Shown here: one piece after another, positions 12,935 to 13,882 of the stretch | Layout: each line of letters begins with the position of its first letter | How positions within the stretch are numbered: position 1 is the first letter of the stretch | Assembly: GCA_041180805.1 (NCBI GenBank) | Contig: JBEGQX010000001.1 | Coordinates: 1-13,882 of the forward strand | Reading direction: 5' to 3' | Origin: JBEGQX01 sp041180805 | GTDB lineage: Bacteria > Planctomycetota > Planctomycetia > Gemmatales > Gemmataceae | DNA: 13,882 nt | Notes under the pieces: generated by a model | What the model saw: only the letters and a program-made list of their open reading frames with translations | The model's database searches: none | What the model was told of the DNA's origin: nothing | Program-made: the position numbers and the translations under genes

Positions 12935-13882
12935 ATGGCAACTGATTTTCGTTTGAAGGAAATTCTTCCCCAAATTACCGAGGCTATTGTTGCAACCTTT
13001 ACTGAATGCAATAAATCCAGCCATCTTGGACATAAGCCGCTTCCTAGTCGAGAAGCTGTTCGAGACATCGTCGCAGACCTGATGGATATTCTTTACCCGG
13101 GATATTTTCGCAGGCAAAACCTTCATATAGGAAATGTCGAATACCACATTGGTGATTTGATTGATGGATTACACGACAAGCTAACTGTGCAAATTACCCG
13201 TGCGCTTAGGCATGAACAGCAGCATCTGAATATCAAACAAGATGCTGCTCCGGCAGACTTGGAAGCTTTGGCACAACAGCGAACGGTTCAATTCCTGAAG
13301 AAAATTCCAGATATACGAATGGTGTTGGAAAACGATGTCCAAGCCGCGTTTGAGGGTGACCCCGCTGCCAAGGGACATCACGAAATTATTTTTTCCTATC
13401 CGGGATTGGAAGCTATCTCCACCTACAGGCTTGCCCATGAATTGTTGCTTCTTGGCATTCCTTTGATTCCAAGAATGATGACGGAACTAGCCCACAATAA
13501 AACAGGTGTTGATATTCATCCCGGAGCAAGGATCGGGCCGGGATTCTTTATCGACCATGGCACCGGCGTCGTGATTGGGGAAACCTGCGACATTGGACAG
13601 GGAGTTAAATTGTACCAAGGTGTTACCTTGGGTGCGCTTTCCTTCCCCAGGGATGCTTCAGGTAACATTATTCGTGGTATGAAAAGACACCCCACGCTGG
13701 AAGATGATGTTGTTGTTTATGCCAATGCAACCATTTTGGGTGGTGATACCGTGGTTGGCAGAGGAGCAGTCATTGGATCCAATGTCTGGCTGACCCAGAG
13801 CGTTGCCCCGGGCACTGTGGTGGCATTGGAAAAGCCTTTGCTGCGCATGAAGAACCCTAATCTGCCAGATAATGGCTTGCAG
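12935..13882 (+). CDS. cysE: Serine O-acetyltransferase, C-terminus beyond window
   Basis: Transfers acetyl from acetyl-CoA to L-serine, making O-acetylserine for cysteine synthesis in the cytoplasm. 316 residues are visible, with no stop before the window edge. An alpha-helical N-terminal domain (residues 1 to about 175, including DLIDGLHDKLT and ALRHE) precedes a left-handed beta-helix acyltransferase domain of hexapeptide repeats. Catalytic D193 (DIHPGA) and H208 (FIDHGTG) are 15 residues apart, as are D143 and H158 of E. coli CysE. QGVTLGALS and the later GGDTVVGRGAVIGSNVWLT are typical. The N-terminal domain is longer than in E. coli CysE, resembling the EpsC-like group. Start ATG 12935 has GGGG (12926-12929) at 5 nt; in-frame GTG 12929 and ATG 12905 are possible, and MATDFRLKE looks like the natural N-terminus. 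Divergent from the candidate RNA and secA. Whether the feedback and CysK-binding tail is present cannot be seen. Confidence 0.94.
   Translation, partial: MATDFRLKEILPQITEAIVATFTECNKSSHLGHKPLPSREAVRDIVADLMDILYPGYFRRQNLHIGNVEYHIGDLIDGLHDKLTVQITRALRHEQQHLNIKQDAAPADLEALAQQRTVQFLKKIPDIRMVLENDVQAAFEGDPAAKGHHEIIFSYPGLEAISTYRLAHELLLLGIPLIPRMMTELAHNKTGVDIHPGARIGPGFFIDHGTGVVIGETCDIGQGVKLYQGVTLGALSFPRDASGNIIRGMKRHPTLEDDVVVYANATILGGDTVVGRGAVIGSNVWLTQSVAPGTVVALEKPLLRMKNPNLPDNGLQ

Noticed and set aside
1..13882. CRISPR array, insertion sequence, prophage or defence island
   Set aside because: No regularly spaced direct repeats, transposase, integrase or terminal inverted repeats seen; gene content is housekeeping and metabolic.

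Overview
The window looks like a chromosomal segment of a planctomycete, probably Gemmata-like, with roughly balanced base composition by eye. Evidence: a Ser/Thr protein kinase with an N-terminal Cys/His zinc-ribbon-like segment, a giant surface protein whose N-terminus carries the planctomycete-type LExxERRVVPA motif instead of a classical signal peptide, a HYExAFE-type protein, a Tat-type Gfo/Idh/MocA oxidoreductase, and a short SecA paralogue. I see no mobile element, phage gene, CRISPR array, tRNA or rRNA.

Layout. Positions 1-1119 (minus) hold the N-terminal 373 residues of the kinase, cut by the window edge. It is divergent from a 1197-residue surface protein (1355-4948, plus). Next comes a tight plus-strand cluster: an M50 site-2-type membrane protease (5031-6089), histidyl-tRNA synthetase (6136-7470), a PD-(D/E)XK-like HYExAFE protein (7503-8060) and a TIM-barrel sugar isomerase/epimerase-like protein (8062-8859). 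A Gfo/Idh/MocA oxidoreductase (8967-10220) follows and ends at a strong intrinsic terminator. Convergent to it is a short SecA-type ATPase (10295-12313, minus). After a 621-bp intergenic region comes a serine O-acetyltransferase (12935 onward, plus), cut by the right edge.

The most interesting stretch is the secA-cysE intergenic region. On the minus strand it appears to encode a compact structured RNA of about 165 nt (about 12560 to 12395). It has a promoter-like start, a long rod hairpin, smaller 5' and central foldbacks, and a textbook Rho-independent terminator 80 nt before the secA start codon. The two internal non-Watson-Crick positions in its two large stems are G-U on the minus strand but A-C on the plus strand, so the folding favours minus-strand transcription. 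Purine-rich GGA-type loops recur. I cannot assign it to a known RNA family. It could be an independent sRNA or a terminated leader of secA. The rest of this intergenic region is unusually dense in inverted repeats.

How the genes fit together: the plus-strand cluster looks like a housekeeping transcription unit (translation, membrane proteolysis, small-molecule metabolism) rather than a single pathway. The isomerase and oxidoreductase pair is a combination common in planctomycete sugar or inositol metabolism. The SecA paralogue and the surface protein both concern the cell envelope, but nothing in the sequence links them directly.
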